Assembly (NCBI RefSeq): GCF_036002505.1
Contig: NZ_DASYTH010000297.1
Coordinates: 13,748-77,747 of the forward strand
Reading direction: 5' to 3'
Length of the DNA: 64,000 bases
Source of the DNA: DASYTH01 sp036002505
GTDB lineage: Bacteria; Actinomycetota; Actinomycetes; Mycobacteriales; Pseudonocardiaceae
The notes below the pieces were generated by a model that was not told the DNA's origin, did not search any database, and saw only the letters and a program-made list of their open reading frames with translations. Shown piece by piece: positions 33,103-41,025 of the stretch. How positions within the stretch are numbered: the stretch's first letter is position 1; the number at the start of each line of letters is the position of its first letter. The position numbers and the translations under genes were made by a program.

Positions 33103-34374
33103 GTGGGGAAACTCCGTTCACGGATTGTCGGCTGGGTGGGCCGCCGATATCTGGCGCGTACCCAGAAAAACGGGCTCGACCTGTCGAAGGTTCTGCCCGA
33201 TCAGGCGCTGATGCCGCTGCGCCGAACCGGCCTGGATCCGGTGGGTGAGCTGGGCCACATGCGGGCCGAGCAGCCGATCGCGAAGCTGAAAATGCCACTC
33301 GGCGTAAGCGTGTGGCTGGTATCCGGTTACCCCGAGGCAAAGGCGGTTCTCGGCCGGACCCACGGTTTCAGCAATGATTTCGCGAACCTCATGGGAAATA
33401 TGGGGGCCTCCGCCGAGCAGAATCCGGGCGGCCTGGGATTCGCCGACCCGCCGGTGCACACCCGGCTGCGGAAGCTGCTCACGCCGGAGTTCACCATGCG
33501 CCGGCTGTCCCGGCTCACGCCGCGGATCGAGGCCATCGTGGCCGACCAGCTCGACGCGATGGCGGAGGTGGACGGTCCGGTCGACCTCTGGCAGTCGTTC
33601 GCGCTGCCCATCCCGTCGCTGACCATCTGCGAGCTGCTCGGCGTCGCCTACGAGGACCGCGCCGACTTCCAGCGCCTGTCCACGGCGCGGTTCGACCTGT
33701 TCGGGGGCGCCAACGCCTCGCTCGGCGCGATCTCGGAGTCGCTGACCTACCTGCTGGACGTGGTGAAACGGCAGCGCGAGTCGCCCGGCGACGGGCTGCT
33801 CGGCATGCTGATCAAGGAGCACGGCCACGAGATCGACGACCAGGAGCTGGCCGGGCTCGCCGACGGGTTGCTCACCGGCGGGCTGGAGACCACGGCGAGC
33901 ATGCTCGCGCTCGGCACCCTGGTGCTGATGCAACGCCCGGAGTCGGCGGAGCTGCTCGGCAAGGACGAGGACGCGGTCACCCGGTTCGTCGAGGAGCTGC
34001 TGCGCTACCTCACCGTGGTGCAGGTGGCGTTCCCGCGGTTCGCCACCGAGGACCTGGACATCGCCGGCGTGCGGATCGCCCAGGGCGACATCGTGGTGGC
34101 CTCGCTCTCCGGCGCGAACCGGGACCAGACGCTCGGCCCGGACATGGAGCGCTTCGACCCCACCCGGGCGCCGACCTCGCACCTGGCGTTCGGCTACGGC
34201 ATCCACCGCTGCATCGGTGCCGAGCTCGCCCGGATGGAGCTGCGCGCCGCGTACCCGGCCCTGGTGCGCCGGTTCCCCGCGATGCGGCTGGCCGTCGAGC
34301 CGGGCGCGGTGCCGTACCGGCAGACCTCGATCGTGTACGGGGTGGACACGCTGCCCGTGTTGCTCAAGCCCTGA
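33103..34374 (+). CDS. Cytochrome P450
   Basis: Haem monooxygenase of 423 residues, soluble bacterial class I type, needing separate ferredoxin partners that are not in this window. The haem loop FGYGIHRCIGAELARME places the Cys ligand near residue 370. The EELLR (ExxR) pair and a GGLETTAS oxygen-activation helix, where the usual acid/Thr pair appears as Glu-Thr, are present. The HTRLRKLLTPEFT segment is the C-helix haem contact. The start is GTG without a strong ribosome site. No biosynthetic neighbours point to the substrate. Confidence 0.93.
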   Translation: MGKLRSRIVGWVGRRYLARTQKNGLDLSKVLPDQALMPLRRTGLDPVGELGHMRAEQPIAKLKMPLGVSVWLVSGYPEAKAVLGRTHGFSNDFANLMGNMGASAEQNPGGLGFADPPVHTRLRKLLTPEFTMRRLSRLTPRIEAIVADQLDAMAEVDGPVDLWQSFALPIPSLTICELLGVAYEDRADFQRLSTARFDLFGGANASLGAISESLTYLLDVVKRQRESPGDGLLGMLIKEHGHEIDDQELAGLADGLLTGGLETTASMLALGTLVLMQRPESAELLGKDEDAVTRFVEELLRYLTVVQVAFPRFATEDLDIAGVRIAQGDIVVASLSGANRDQTLGPDMERFDPTRAPTSHLAFGYGIHRCIGAELARMELRAAYPALVRRFPAMRLAVEPGAVPYRQTSIVYGVDTLPVLLKP

Positions 34375-34416
34375 AGGCGGCCTTTCCCACGCTGGGTGTG
34401 AGGAAGGCCGCCTTCA
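34372..34416. terminator. Bidirectional hairpin with AAGGCGGCCTT core
   Basis: TGAAGGCGGCCTT (34372-34384) pairs perfectly with AAGGCCGCCTTCA (34404-34416). It overlaps the P450 stop codon and ends 11 bp before the convergent sialidase-fold gene stop; second copy of the core seen at 25817-25873. Confidence 0.8.
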
Positions 34417-34426
34417 TCGCACTCCG

Positions 34427-35896
34427 CTAGTGGAGGTTGAGCTGCCCGGGCGCGGAGCTGGTCCGCTCCGCGAATCCGCTCGCCGAACCCGCGGTGGCGG
34501 TCCGGAGCTCGGCCGTGACCGAGCCGCCGGTGATCGGCAGGCCGCCCGTGGGCACCTGCATGGACATCCGGAACGAGCTGCCGACCGGCGCGCTGGCCAC
34601 CGGGACCACCGGGTAGGCGTTGCCGCCGAACGGGATCGAGGTGGAGATGCGGTCGCCGACCATCCGGCCCTGGTTGGTGTTCGGCAGCCAGGACAGCGTC
34701 ATCGGCCCGGCGATCTGGACCGGTGCGCTCCAGGTCGAGCCGCCGTTCGTGGACGAGATGAACCCGACGTTGAGCTGGCACGTCGCCGCCGTGCAGGACC
34801 CGCTCGAGTAGTAGTAATACGTGATGCCGATCCGGGCGGAGGTGCTACCGCTGGTCAGGTCCACCGAGATGCCCGGCAGGAAGTGGTCCACGTTGCTGGT
34901 CACCGGGTCGATCGGCACCCGGATCGTCGGGCCCCACGTGGTCTCGCTTGTGGACTTTGCCATCACGATGTCGTTGACGGCGCAGTTGGCCCGGAAGCCG
35001 CAGTCCGACCACACGAGGTAGACCGTGCCCGGCCCGTCCCGCTCGGCCGTCGGCATCGGGAACTCGCGCAGCCCGCCCGCGGGGGTGTCGTGGAAGACCG
35101 CGTCCACCTGGACCGTCGCCCGCCAGGACGCGCCACCGTCGACCGAGCGGAACGAGCCCATGTCACCGAAGAACGTGTCGAAGTAGGGCACGAGCACGGT
35201 GCCGTTGTTCAGCACCACGGGTTGCCCGCCGATGCCCGAGGCACCGTCGCCGGTGGACATGCCCGGACCCCAGGTGAGACCGCCGTCCTTGGAGGTCTTC
35301 ATCCGGAGGATGTTGCCGTTGACGATGTCGTAGGTGACGTAGCAGTTGCCGAAGAACGGGCTCGCCGCGTTGTTGTCGCAGGCGATTCCCGGCTTGTCGA
35401 GCAGATCACCGAAAGCGGTGCGGACCGGCGTGCTCCAGGTCAGGCCGTTGTCGGTGGAGCGGCTGGTGAGCACGTCCGCTGTGGACGAGGTCAGGCCCAG
35501 CGAGGAGATCAGCCACACGTTGTGCTTCAGGTCGAACGCGACGGACGGTCCGGAGGCCTGACCGTAGCCGCCGGCGGGCGAACCATTGGGGGTTATTCCG
35601 GGCAGGAAGCCACGTGTCCAGGTGGCACCACCATTGGTCGAGGTGGCCCAGCCGATGTTCGAGGAGCCACCGCCGAACACGCGGCCGGACTGGAACGCCG
35701 AGACGATCGTGCTACCCCATTGGAACGTGTCCGGTTCCACCTGGGTCTGGTGCTGGGCCTGGGCATCGGCGTAGGGATCCGTGCTGGCCTGGGTAAGTGC
35801 GACGTTGGCGTAGGCGGACGGCGTCGCCACCAGGACCGCGGTAGCGGTCGAGACGGCGACGACGCCTAAACGGACGAATGGGCCGACGAGACGCAT
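34427..35896 (-). CDS. Secreted sialidase-fold (BNR/Asp-box) protein
   Basis: Exported beta-propeller protein of 489 residues. Signal peptide about 1-30 (ends AYA). Several Asp-box repeats are visible: STNGGATW, STDNGLTW, SKDGGLTW, SVDGGASW and STNGGSTW, roughly evenly spaced as in six-bladed sialidase propellers. I do not see a complete arginine triad and catalytic Tyr/Glu set that would prove sialidase activity, so exo-alpha-sialidase is only possible; it could instead bind or cleave another surface glycan. GGGAAGGGGGAC precedes the ATG. It converges on the P450 gene. Confidence 0.75.
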   Translation of the reverse strand: MRLVGPFVRLGVVAVSTATAVLVATPSAYANVALTQASTDPYADAQAQHQTQVEPDTFQWGSTIVSAFQSGRVFGGGSSNIGWATSTNGGATWTRGFLPGITPNGSPAGGYGQASGPSVAFDLKHNVWLISSLGLTSSTADVLTSRSTDNGLTWSTPVRTAFGDLLDKPGIACDNNAASPFFGNCYVTYDIVNGNILRMKTSKDGGLTWGPGMSTGDGASGIGGQPVVLNNGTVLVPYFDTFFGDMGSFRSVDGGASWRATVQVDAVFHDTPAGGLREFPMPTAERDGPGTVYLVWSDCGFRANCAVNDIVMAKSTSETTWGPTIRVPIDPVTSNVDHFLPGISVDLTSGSTSARIGITYYYYSSGSCTAATCQLNVGFISSTNGGSTWSAPVQIAGPMTLSWLPNTNQGRMVGDRISTSIPFGGNAYPVVPVASAPVGSSFRMSMQVPTGGLPITGGSVTAELRTATAGSASGFAERTSSAPGQLNLH

Positions 35897-36042
35897 GAGC
35901 GTCCCCCTTCCCTTTTTGTGGGCGTTTTTGGGGAAAAGAGGCCGGCCTGCCGCCTGAGGTGTAGCACTGGTGAGTTCTGCACAGCAAGAGCCCTAGGTGG
36001 TATGGCGCGCGCGGGAAACCCGGCCGGCGGTACCCCCCGGGT

Positions 36043-36450
36043 TCAGGCGATCAGCATGAGCACCACGGTGATCACGACGCCCACCGCGAGCCCGGTGCCC
36101 ACGATCCACGATGTCCACGACGGCGGAATGGGCTCGCCCAGCCGCATCGCCCGCTCCACCCGCCGCCAGCGCCGGTGCGCGGTCGCGGACAGCAGCAGCG
36201 CCAACCCGATCAGCAGCAACCCGAGCACCAGCCGGGGCGGGCGGGGGATCGCCGCCGGCAGGAACTGGATCACGCCGACGCCGGCCGCCAGCAGTGCCAG
36301 CGCGGTCCGGATGCCGGCCAGAAACGTGCGCTCGTTGGCCAGCGAGAACCGGTAGTCCGGCGGCTCGCCAACCTCGCGCACGGATCGGTCCGGGGTCCAG
36401 CCACGCACCCGCCCAGTCTGACCTGCCGGGGTGCCGGCCGGCTCGACCAC
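36043..36450 (-). CDS. DUF202-family membrane protein
   Basis: Three-helix inner-membrane protein of 135 residues. The DYRFSLANERTFLAGIRTALALLAAGVGVIQFL segment is the DUF202/YidH signature, with helices near 43-63, 70-88 and 115-134. GTG start. The gene begins 48 bp after the upstream sigma-factor stop on the same strand, so they may be co-transcribed. Function in the family is not established. Confidence 0.8.
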   Translation of the reverse strand: MVEPAGTPAGQTGRVRGWTPDRSVREVGEPPDYRFSLANERTFLAGIRTALALLAAGVGVIQFLPAAIPRPPRLVLGLLLIGLALLLSATAHRRWRRVERAMRLGEPIPPSWTSWIVGTGLAVGVVITVVLMLIA

Positions 36451-36498
36451 CCCACTGTCCCGCGGGTTAACGACCGTTTCCCTTACCTCGTCCGGGTT

Positions 36499-37827
36499 TT
36501 ACGGCCGGCTGACCGGGGTGGCCGCCGGCTCCGGGGCTTTTCCCTTGCCGCCCTGGGCCGGGGTCGGTGGTGTGGCTCGCTGCCCCTGCTGCCCGGCCTG
36601 CCCCTGCTGCCCGGCCTGCCCCTGCGCTTCGGCGGCCTGCTGGCCTTGCTCGGCCTGCTCGCCCGACGCGCTTTCCTGGCCCTTCGGCTCCTTCTCCTTT
36701 GCCGCGGCCTCGGTGCCGTTTTCGTCCTCGGCCGTCGATCCGGATGGGGAGGCGGCGGGTTCGGCGGCCGCGGAGCCCGGCTCGGTGCTTCCGTTCGGTG
36801 TGGGCGCGGTTCCGGTGATCTCCGAGGTCTGCCGCTGAACGGGCGGTTGCACGGCGACGACCCCGCCGTTGCCACCCGGCGGGCTGACGCCGGGATCCGA
36901 GGCGACGACCGTCACCGCGGTCACCGCCGCGACCGCGGCCGCCGCACCGGCCTGTGCCGCGGCCGTGGTGACCGACGCCTTCACCGCGGAGAGCCAGGAC
37001 ACCGTGGCGACGCCGGTGGACGCCGAGGTCAGCATCGTCGCGTGCAGGTACGCGGCGGCCAGCGGGGCGCCGAGCACGATCGGGCCGAGCACCGCCCGGA
37101 GCCCGCCGTTGACCTGCTCCAGGCCGGCGGCCACCTCGCGGCAGCGGGCGCAGTGGGCCAGGTGCGCGGCCACCTTTCGGCGCTGTGGCGCGGAGATGCT
37201 GCGCCGCACCCAGCCGGCGAGCTTGTCCGTGGCGGCCCGGCACTCCCGCTGATCGGCGGCCGGCACGTGCAGCCGGAGGTAGGCCTGGCGCAACCCTTCG
37301 CGCGCCCGGTAGGCAAGCGCCGCAACACCATTGGGGGTCATGCCGAGCAGCGGCGCGATGGCCGCCGGGGACTCGCCCTCGACCTCGGTGTGCCAGAGCA
37401 CGACCCGCCAGCGCTCGGGCAGCCCGGCGAACGCGTTGGCCGCGTCGCTGCCGTGCAGGCGGGCCGCCACCGGGTCGTCCCCAGCGGGCAGGTAGGCGTC
37501 GGGGACCTCGGCGAACAGCGCCGTGCTCGGCGTGCGGCGGGCCGTGTTGATCGCCAGGTGCCGCATGGTGACCAGCAGGTACGGCCGGAACTCCTCGTGC
37601 GGCCCGCGCCCGGACCGCAGGGTCTGTAAGACCCGGGTGAACGCCTCGGCGACCAGATCCTCGCGCTCGGCCGGGGTGGTCGCCAGGCAGGCGGCGGCCC
37701 GCTTGGCGGCGGCCAGATGCCGCTCGTACAGCACGCCGTACGCGCTCACGTCGCCGTGCCGCACGGCTGTGATCAGCACGGCGTCGCTCGAACCGTCGGG
37801 GAGCATCCTCTGGAGAGCCTCGCTCAC
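36499..37827 (-). CDS. ECF-type sigma factor fused to zinc-finger, membrane segment and low-complexity tail
   Basis: Sigma-70 family factor of 442 residues. Region 2 (about 12-85, AYGVLYERHLAAAKRAA to FRPYLLVTMRHLAIN) and region 4 (about 125-180, LPERWRVVLWHTEVEGESPAAIAPLLGMTPNGV) are followed by a zf-HC2-like HxxxCxxC zinc finger (VAAHLAHCARCREV), a hydrophobic Ala-rich stretch that may span the membrane, and a disordered tail with GQAGQQGQ tandem repeats. This fuses sigma factor and anti-sigma parts in one chain, so activity may be controlled by proteolysis or zinc/redox state. The GTG at 37827 has GGGAGG seven bases upstream and is preferred over a GTG at 37851. Divergent from the halogenase. 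Confidence 0.85.
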   Translation of the reverse strand: MSEALQRMLPDGSSDAVLITAVRHGDVSAYGVLYERHLAAAKRAAACLATTPAEREDLVAEAFTRVLQTLRSGRGPHEEFRPYLLVTMRHLAINTARRTPSTALFAEVPDAYLPAGDDPVAARLHGSDAANAFAGLPERWRVVLWHTEVEGESPAAIAPLLGMTPNGVAALAYRAREGLRQAYLRLHVPAADQRECRAATDKLAGWVRRSISAPQRRKVAAHLAHCARCREVAAGLEQVNGGLRAVLGPIVLGAPLAAAYLHATMLTSASTGVATVSWLSAVKASVTTAAAQAGAAAAVAAVTAVTVVASDPGVSPPGGNGGVVAVQPPVQRQTSEITGTAPTPNGSTEPGSAAAEPAASPSGSTAEDENGTEAAAKEKEPKGQESASGEQAEQGQQAAEAQGQAGQQGQAGQQGQRATPPTPAQGGKGKAPEPAATPVSRP

Positions 37828-38039
37828 CTGCCAACCTCCCCGCGTGCGCACGACGATGGTGTAAGAGTCGGGTCACCCGGACGAAACATTACGGCATCCT
37901 GCCGCGCCCGTGGCGGGCCCAGGTGACACCCTCAGTAGTGATCGCTGCAACCCGTTTGGCGGTGTCCTCAAGAGACGCTCCCCTGACACACTCCCGGTCG
38001 TTCAAGATCGATGCAGGTTTTGGGACCGGGACGGGGCAC

Positions 38040-39629
38040 ATGGACTACCGTATTAAGCGCGTCGTCGTGCTGGGCGGCGGCACGGCCGGATGGATGGCGG
38101 CATCCTACTTAGGCAGGGCCCTCGGGCCTGGTGTGAGCATCACGGTGCTGGAAGCTCCCAGCATTCCGCGGATCGGCGTCGGCGAGGCCACCGTGCCGAA
38201 CCTGCACAAGACCTTTTTCGACTTTCTCGGGCTGGCCGAGGAAGAGTGGATGCGCGAGGTCAACGCCAGCTTCAAGATGGGCATCAAGTTCCTCAACTGG
38301 CGCACCGACGGCGCCGGCGAGGCCACCGGCCGGCCGTTCGGTGCGGGCCCCGATCACTACTACCACCTCTTCGGACTGCTGCCCAACGTCAACAACCTGC
38401 CGCTGTCGCACTACTGGACCTACAAGAAGCTCGCCGGCACGACCGACGAGCCGTTCGAGTACGCCTGCTACCGCGAACCCCCGGCCATGGACAGGAACCT
38501 GGCCCCGCGCTTCCTCGACGGCCACAAGTGGACGAACTACGCCTGGCACTTCGACGCCCAGCTCGTCGCCGACTTCCTGCGCCGCTTCGCGGTCACCAAG
38601 CAGGGCGCGGTGCACGTCGAGGACAAGATGACCGAGGCGCTCATCGACCAGCGCGGGCACGTGACAGCGCTGCGCACCGAGGGCGGCCGCACGATCGAGG
38701 GCGACCTGTTCATCGACTGCTCCGGCTTCCGCGGCCTGCTGATCAACCAGGTCATGAAGGAGCCGTTCCTGGACATGAGCGACCACCTGCTCAACGACAG
38801 CGCGGTCGCCACCCAGATCCCCAACGACGACGAGGCGCTCGGAGTGGAGCCGTACACCTCGGCGATCGCCATGACCTCCGGCTGGACCTGGAAGATCCCG
38901 ATGCTCGGCCGGTTCGGCACCGGCTACGTGTTCTCCTCGCGGTTCCAGACCCGCGACGACGCCACGCTGGAGTTCTGCCGGATGTGGGGCGTCGACCCGG
39001 AGACCCAGCCGCTCAACCAGATCAAGTTCCGGGTCGGCCGCAACCGCCGCGCCTGGGTGAGGAACGTGATCAGCATCGGCCTGGCGTCCTGCTTCCTGGA
39101 GCCGCTGGAGTCCACCGGCATCTACTTCATCACCGCCGCGCTCTACCAGCTCGGCAAGCACTTCCCGGACAAGCGGTTCGACCCGATCATGTCGGCCCGG
39201 TTCAACGCCGAGATCGAGACCATGTTCGACGACTCGCGCGACTTCATCCAGGCGCACTTCAGCTTCGCGCCGCGCAACGACACCGCGTTCTGGCGCGCCT
39301 GCAAGGAGCTGGAGCTGGCGCCGGACATCGTGGAGAAGAACGCGATGTACCGGGCCGGGCTCGCGGTGAACATGCCGATCACCGACGAGGGCACGTACTA
39401 CGCCAACTTCGACGCCGAGTTCCGCAACTTCTGGAACAACAGCAACTACTACTGCATCTATGCCGGCCTCGGCTTCCTCCCCGACCACGCGTTACCCTCG
39501 CTCGCCGCCCGCCCGGACGGCATCGACCAGGCCGAGCCGGTCTTCGCCGACATCAAACGCACGCAGGCCGAGCTCCTCGAGAGCCTGCCGACCACCCACG
39601 AGTACCTGCGCCTGCTGCACGGCAAGTGA
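38040..39629 (+). CDS. Flavin-dependent halogenase (tryptophan halogenase family)
   Basis: FADH2-dependent enzyme that makes hypohalous acid and chlorinates or brominates an electron-rich ring; needs a separate flavin reductase. Starting at the ATG at 38040 the protein has 529 residues. GGGTAGW (about 12-18) is the FAD site, SFKMGIKFLNW holds the catalytic Lys, the halogenase hallmark GWTWKIP (WxWxIP) is intact, and EPLESTGIYF matches the Glu-Ser active-site pair of PrnA/RebH. All catalytic features are present, so it should be active. No peptide, polyketide or indole pathway gene is near, so free tryptophan or another substrate cannot be decided. The next gene starts 4 bp downstream. Confidence 0.92.
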   Translation: MDYRIKRVVVLGGGTAGWMAASYLGRALGPGVSITVLEAPSIPRIGVGEATVPNLHKTFFDFLGLAEEEWMREVNASFKMGIKFLNWRTDGAGEATGRPFGAGPDHYYHLFGLLPNVNNLPLSHYWTYKKLAGTTDEPFEYACYREPPAMDRNLAPRFLDGHKWTNYAWHFDAQLVADFLRRFAVTKQGAVHVEDKMTEALIDQRGHVTALRTEGGRTIEGDLFIDCSGFRGLLINQVMKEPFLDMSDHLLNDSAVATQIPNDDEALGVEPYTSAIAMTSGWTWKIPMLGRFGTGYVFSSRFQTRDDATLEFCRMWGVDPETQPLNQIKFRVGRNRRAWVRNVISIGLASCFLEPLESTGIYFITAALYQLGKHFPDKRFDPIMSARFNAEIETMFDDSRDFIQAHFSFAPRNDTAFWRACKELELAPDIVEKNAMYRAGLAVNMPITDEGTYYANFDAEFRNFWNNSNYYCIYAGLGFLPDHALPSLAARPDGIDQAEPVFADIKRTQAELLESLPTTHEYLRLLHGK

Positions 39630-39633
39630 ACCG

Positions 39634-40875
39634 GTGAGCTCGCATCAGGCCACCCTGCTGCTGCTCGATCTCGCGTTGATCCTGGTGGTCACCCGTGCCC
39701 TGGGCGCGGTGGCCACCAGGATCGGCCAGCCCGCGGTGATCGGCGAGGTGCTCGGCGGCATCCTGCTCGGCCCGACCCTGTTCCACGGCACCCTGTTCCC
39801 GGCCGACGTCCGCCCGTTCCTGTCCGCCCTGGCCAGCGTCGGCGTGGCGCTGTTCATGTTCGTCGTCGGCATGGAGCTCGACCAACGCCTGATCAAGGGC
39901 AAGCTCCGCATCGCCGTCAGCGTCTCGGCCGGCTCCCTCGTGCTCCCGCTCGGCCTCGGCATGCTCCTGGCCCTCTACCTGGCTCCCCGCCACACGTTCT
40001 CCGGCGACCGCCTCGGCTTCGTCCTGTTCATGGGCGCCGCCATGTCCGTCACCGCCTTCCCCGTCCTGGCAAGGATCCTCACCGACCGCAACCTGCACCG
40101 CACCACGATCGGCAGCCTCGCCCTGGCCAGCGCCGCGATCGGCGACGTGCTGGCCTGGTCCCTGCTCGCCGTGGTGGTGGCCATGGTCAGCGGCACCCTG
40201 CACTGGCAGCTGATCTTCGCGCCGCCCTACCTGATCCTGATGTTCACCGTCGTCCGCCCCCTCCTCCGCCGTCTCGCCACCGTGCACGACACCGACGGCA
40301 CCCGCTCCCGCACCTCGCTCGCGCTGGTACTCACCGGCCTGCTCGCCTCCGGCGCCCTCACCGAATGGTTCGGCCTGCACTACATCTTCGGCGCGTTCCT
40401 CTTCGGCGTGGTCATGCCCCGCAGCTCCATCCTCCGCGAAGACATCCTGGCCCCGATCGAGCAGATCAGCATGACGTTCCTGCTCCCCATATTCTTCGTG
40501 GTCGCCGGCCTCTCGGTGAACCTCTCCACCATCGGCACCGTCGGCCTCACCGAGCTGTCGCTGATCCTCGCCGTCGCCATCACCGGCAAGTTCCTGGGCG
40601 CCTTCCTCGCCGCCCGCCTCCAAGGCGTCCCCACCCGCCCTGCCGCCATCCTCGGCACCCTCATGAACACCCGCGGCCTCACCGAACTGGTGATCCTCAC
40701 CGTCGGCCTCCAACTCCACGTCCTCGACCCCAACCTCTACTCCCTCATGGTCATCATGGCCCTGGTGACGACGGCCATGGCCGGCCCCCTGCTGCACTTC
40801 CTCCAATCCGGGCAGAACCCGGAGAAGGTCCTCGACGGCCTCCCCGCCGATGCGGGTGTCGATTTGCGGCGCTGA
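39634..40875 (+). CDS. Cation:proton antiporter (CPA2 / KefB-like)
   Basis: Membrane transporter of 413 residues exchanging Na+ or K+ for protons. Around 12 hydrophobic helices start with LLLLDLALILVVTRALGAVATRIGQPAVIGEVLGGILLGPT, the typical CPA2 N-terminus, and the helix-5 region reads SLALASAAIGDVLAWSLLA, carrying the ion-binding acidic Asp. No C-terminal TrkA domain is present. GTG start, 4 bp after the halogenase stop, so the two are probably translated from one mRNA; the pairing is odd and could serve halide/cation balance or be accidental. Strong codon bias toward C-ending codons resembles the surrounding genes. Confidence 0.9.
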   Translation: MSSHQATLLLLDLALILVVTRALGAVATRIGQPAVIGEVLGGILLGPTLFHGTLFPADVRPFLSALASVGVALFMFVVGMELDQRLIKGKLRIAVSVSAGSLVLPLGLGMLLALYLAPRHTFSGDRLGFVLFMGAAMSVTAFPVLARILTDRNLHRTTIGSLALASAAIGDVLAWSLLAVVVAMVSGTLHWQLIFAPPYLILMFTVVRPLLRRLATVHDTDGTRSRTSLALVLTGLLASGALTEWFGLHYIFGAFLFGVVMPRSSILREDILAPIEQISMTFLLPIFFVVAGLSVNLSTIGTVGLTELSLILAVAITGKFLGAFLAARLQGVPTRPAAILGTLMNTRGLTELVILTVGLQLHVLDPNLYSLMVIMALVTTAMAGPLLHFLQSGQNPEKVLDGLPADAGVDLRR

Positions 40876-40886
40876 CTCTGATTGAT

Positions 40887-40903
40887 CCCATTCAGTGAAT
40901 GGG
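40887..40903. promoter_or_regulatory. 17-bp palindrome upstream of the VMAP operon
   Basis: CCCATTCA-g-TGAATGGG, perfect 8-bp arms around one base, in the 150-bp gap before the VMAP-type gene and 11 bp after the antiporter stop. The tight centre suggests an operator more than a terminator. Confidence 0.4.
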
Positions 40904-41025
40904 TTGCCGGTGGTTCGGGTTTGCCCATGTCTTGTCCCAGGCTGTCCAGTCCCCGTGCTGTCAACCGGCCGCCGATCATGGTGAAATCAAGAGGGCTCTG
41001 TGGTCGGTAGGGGAGGGATGGTCCC

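Noticed and set aside
34427..35896. Calling the Asp-box protein a true sialidase
   Set aside because: Asp boxes are clear but I could not identify the arginine triad plus Tyr/Glu catalytic set; Asp boxes also occur in non-sialidases.
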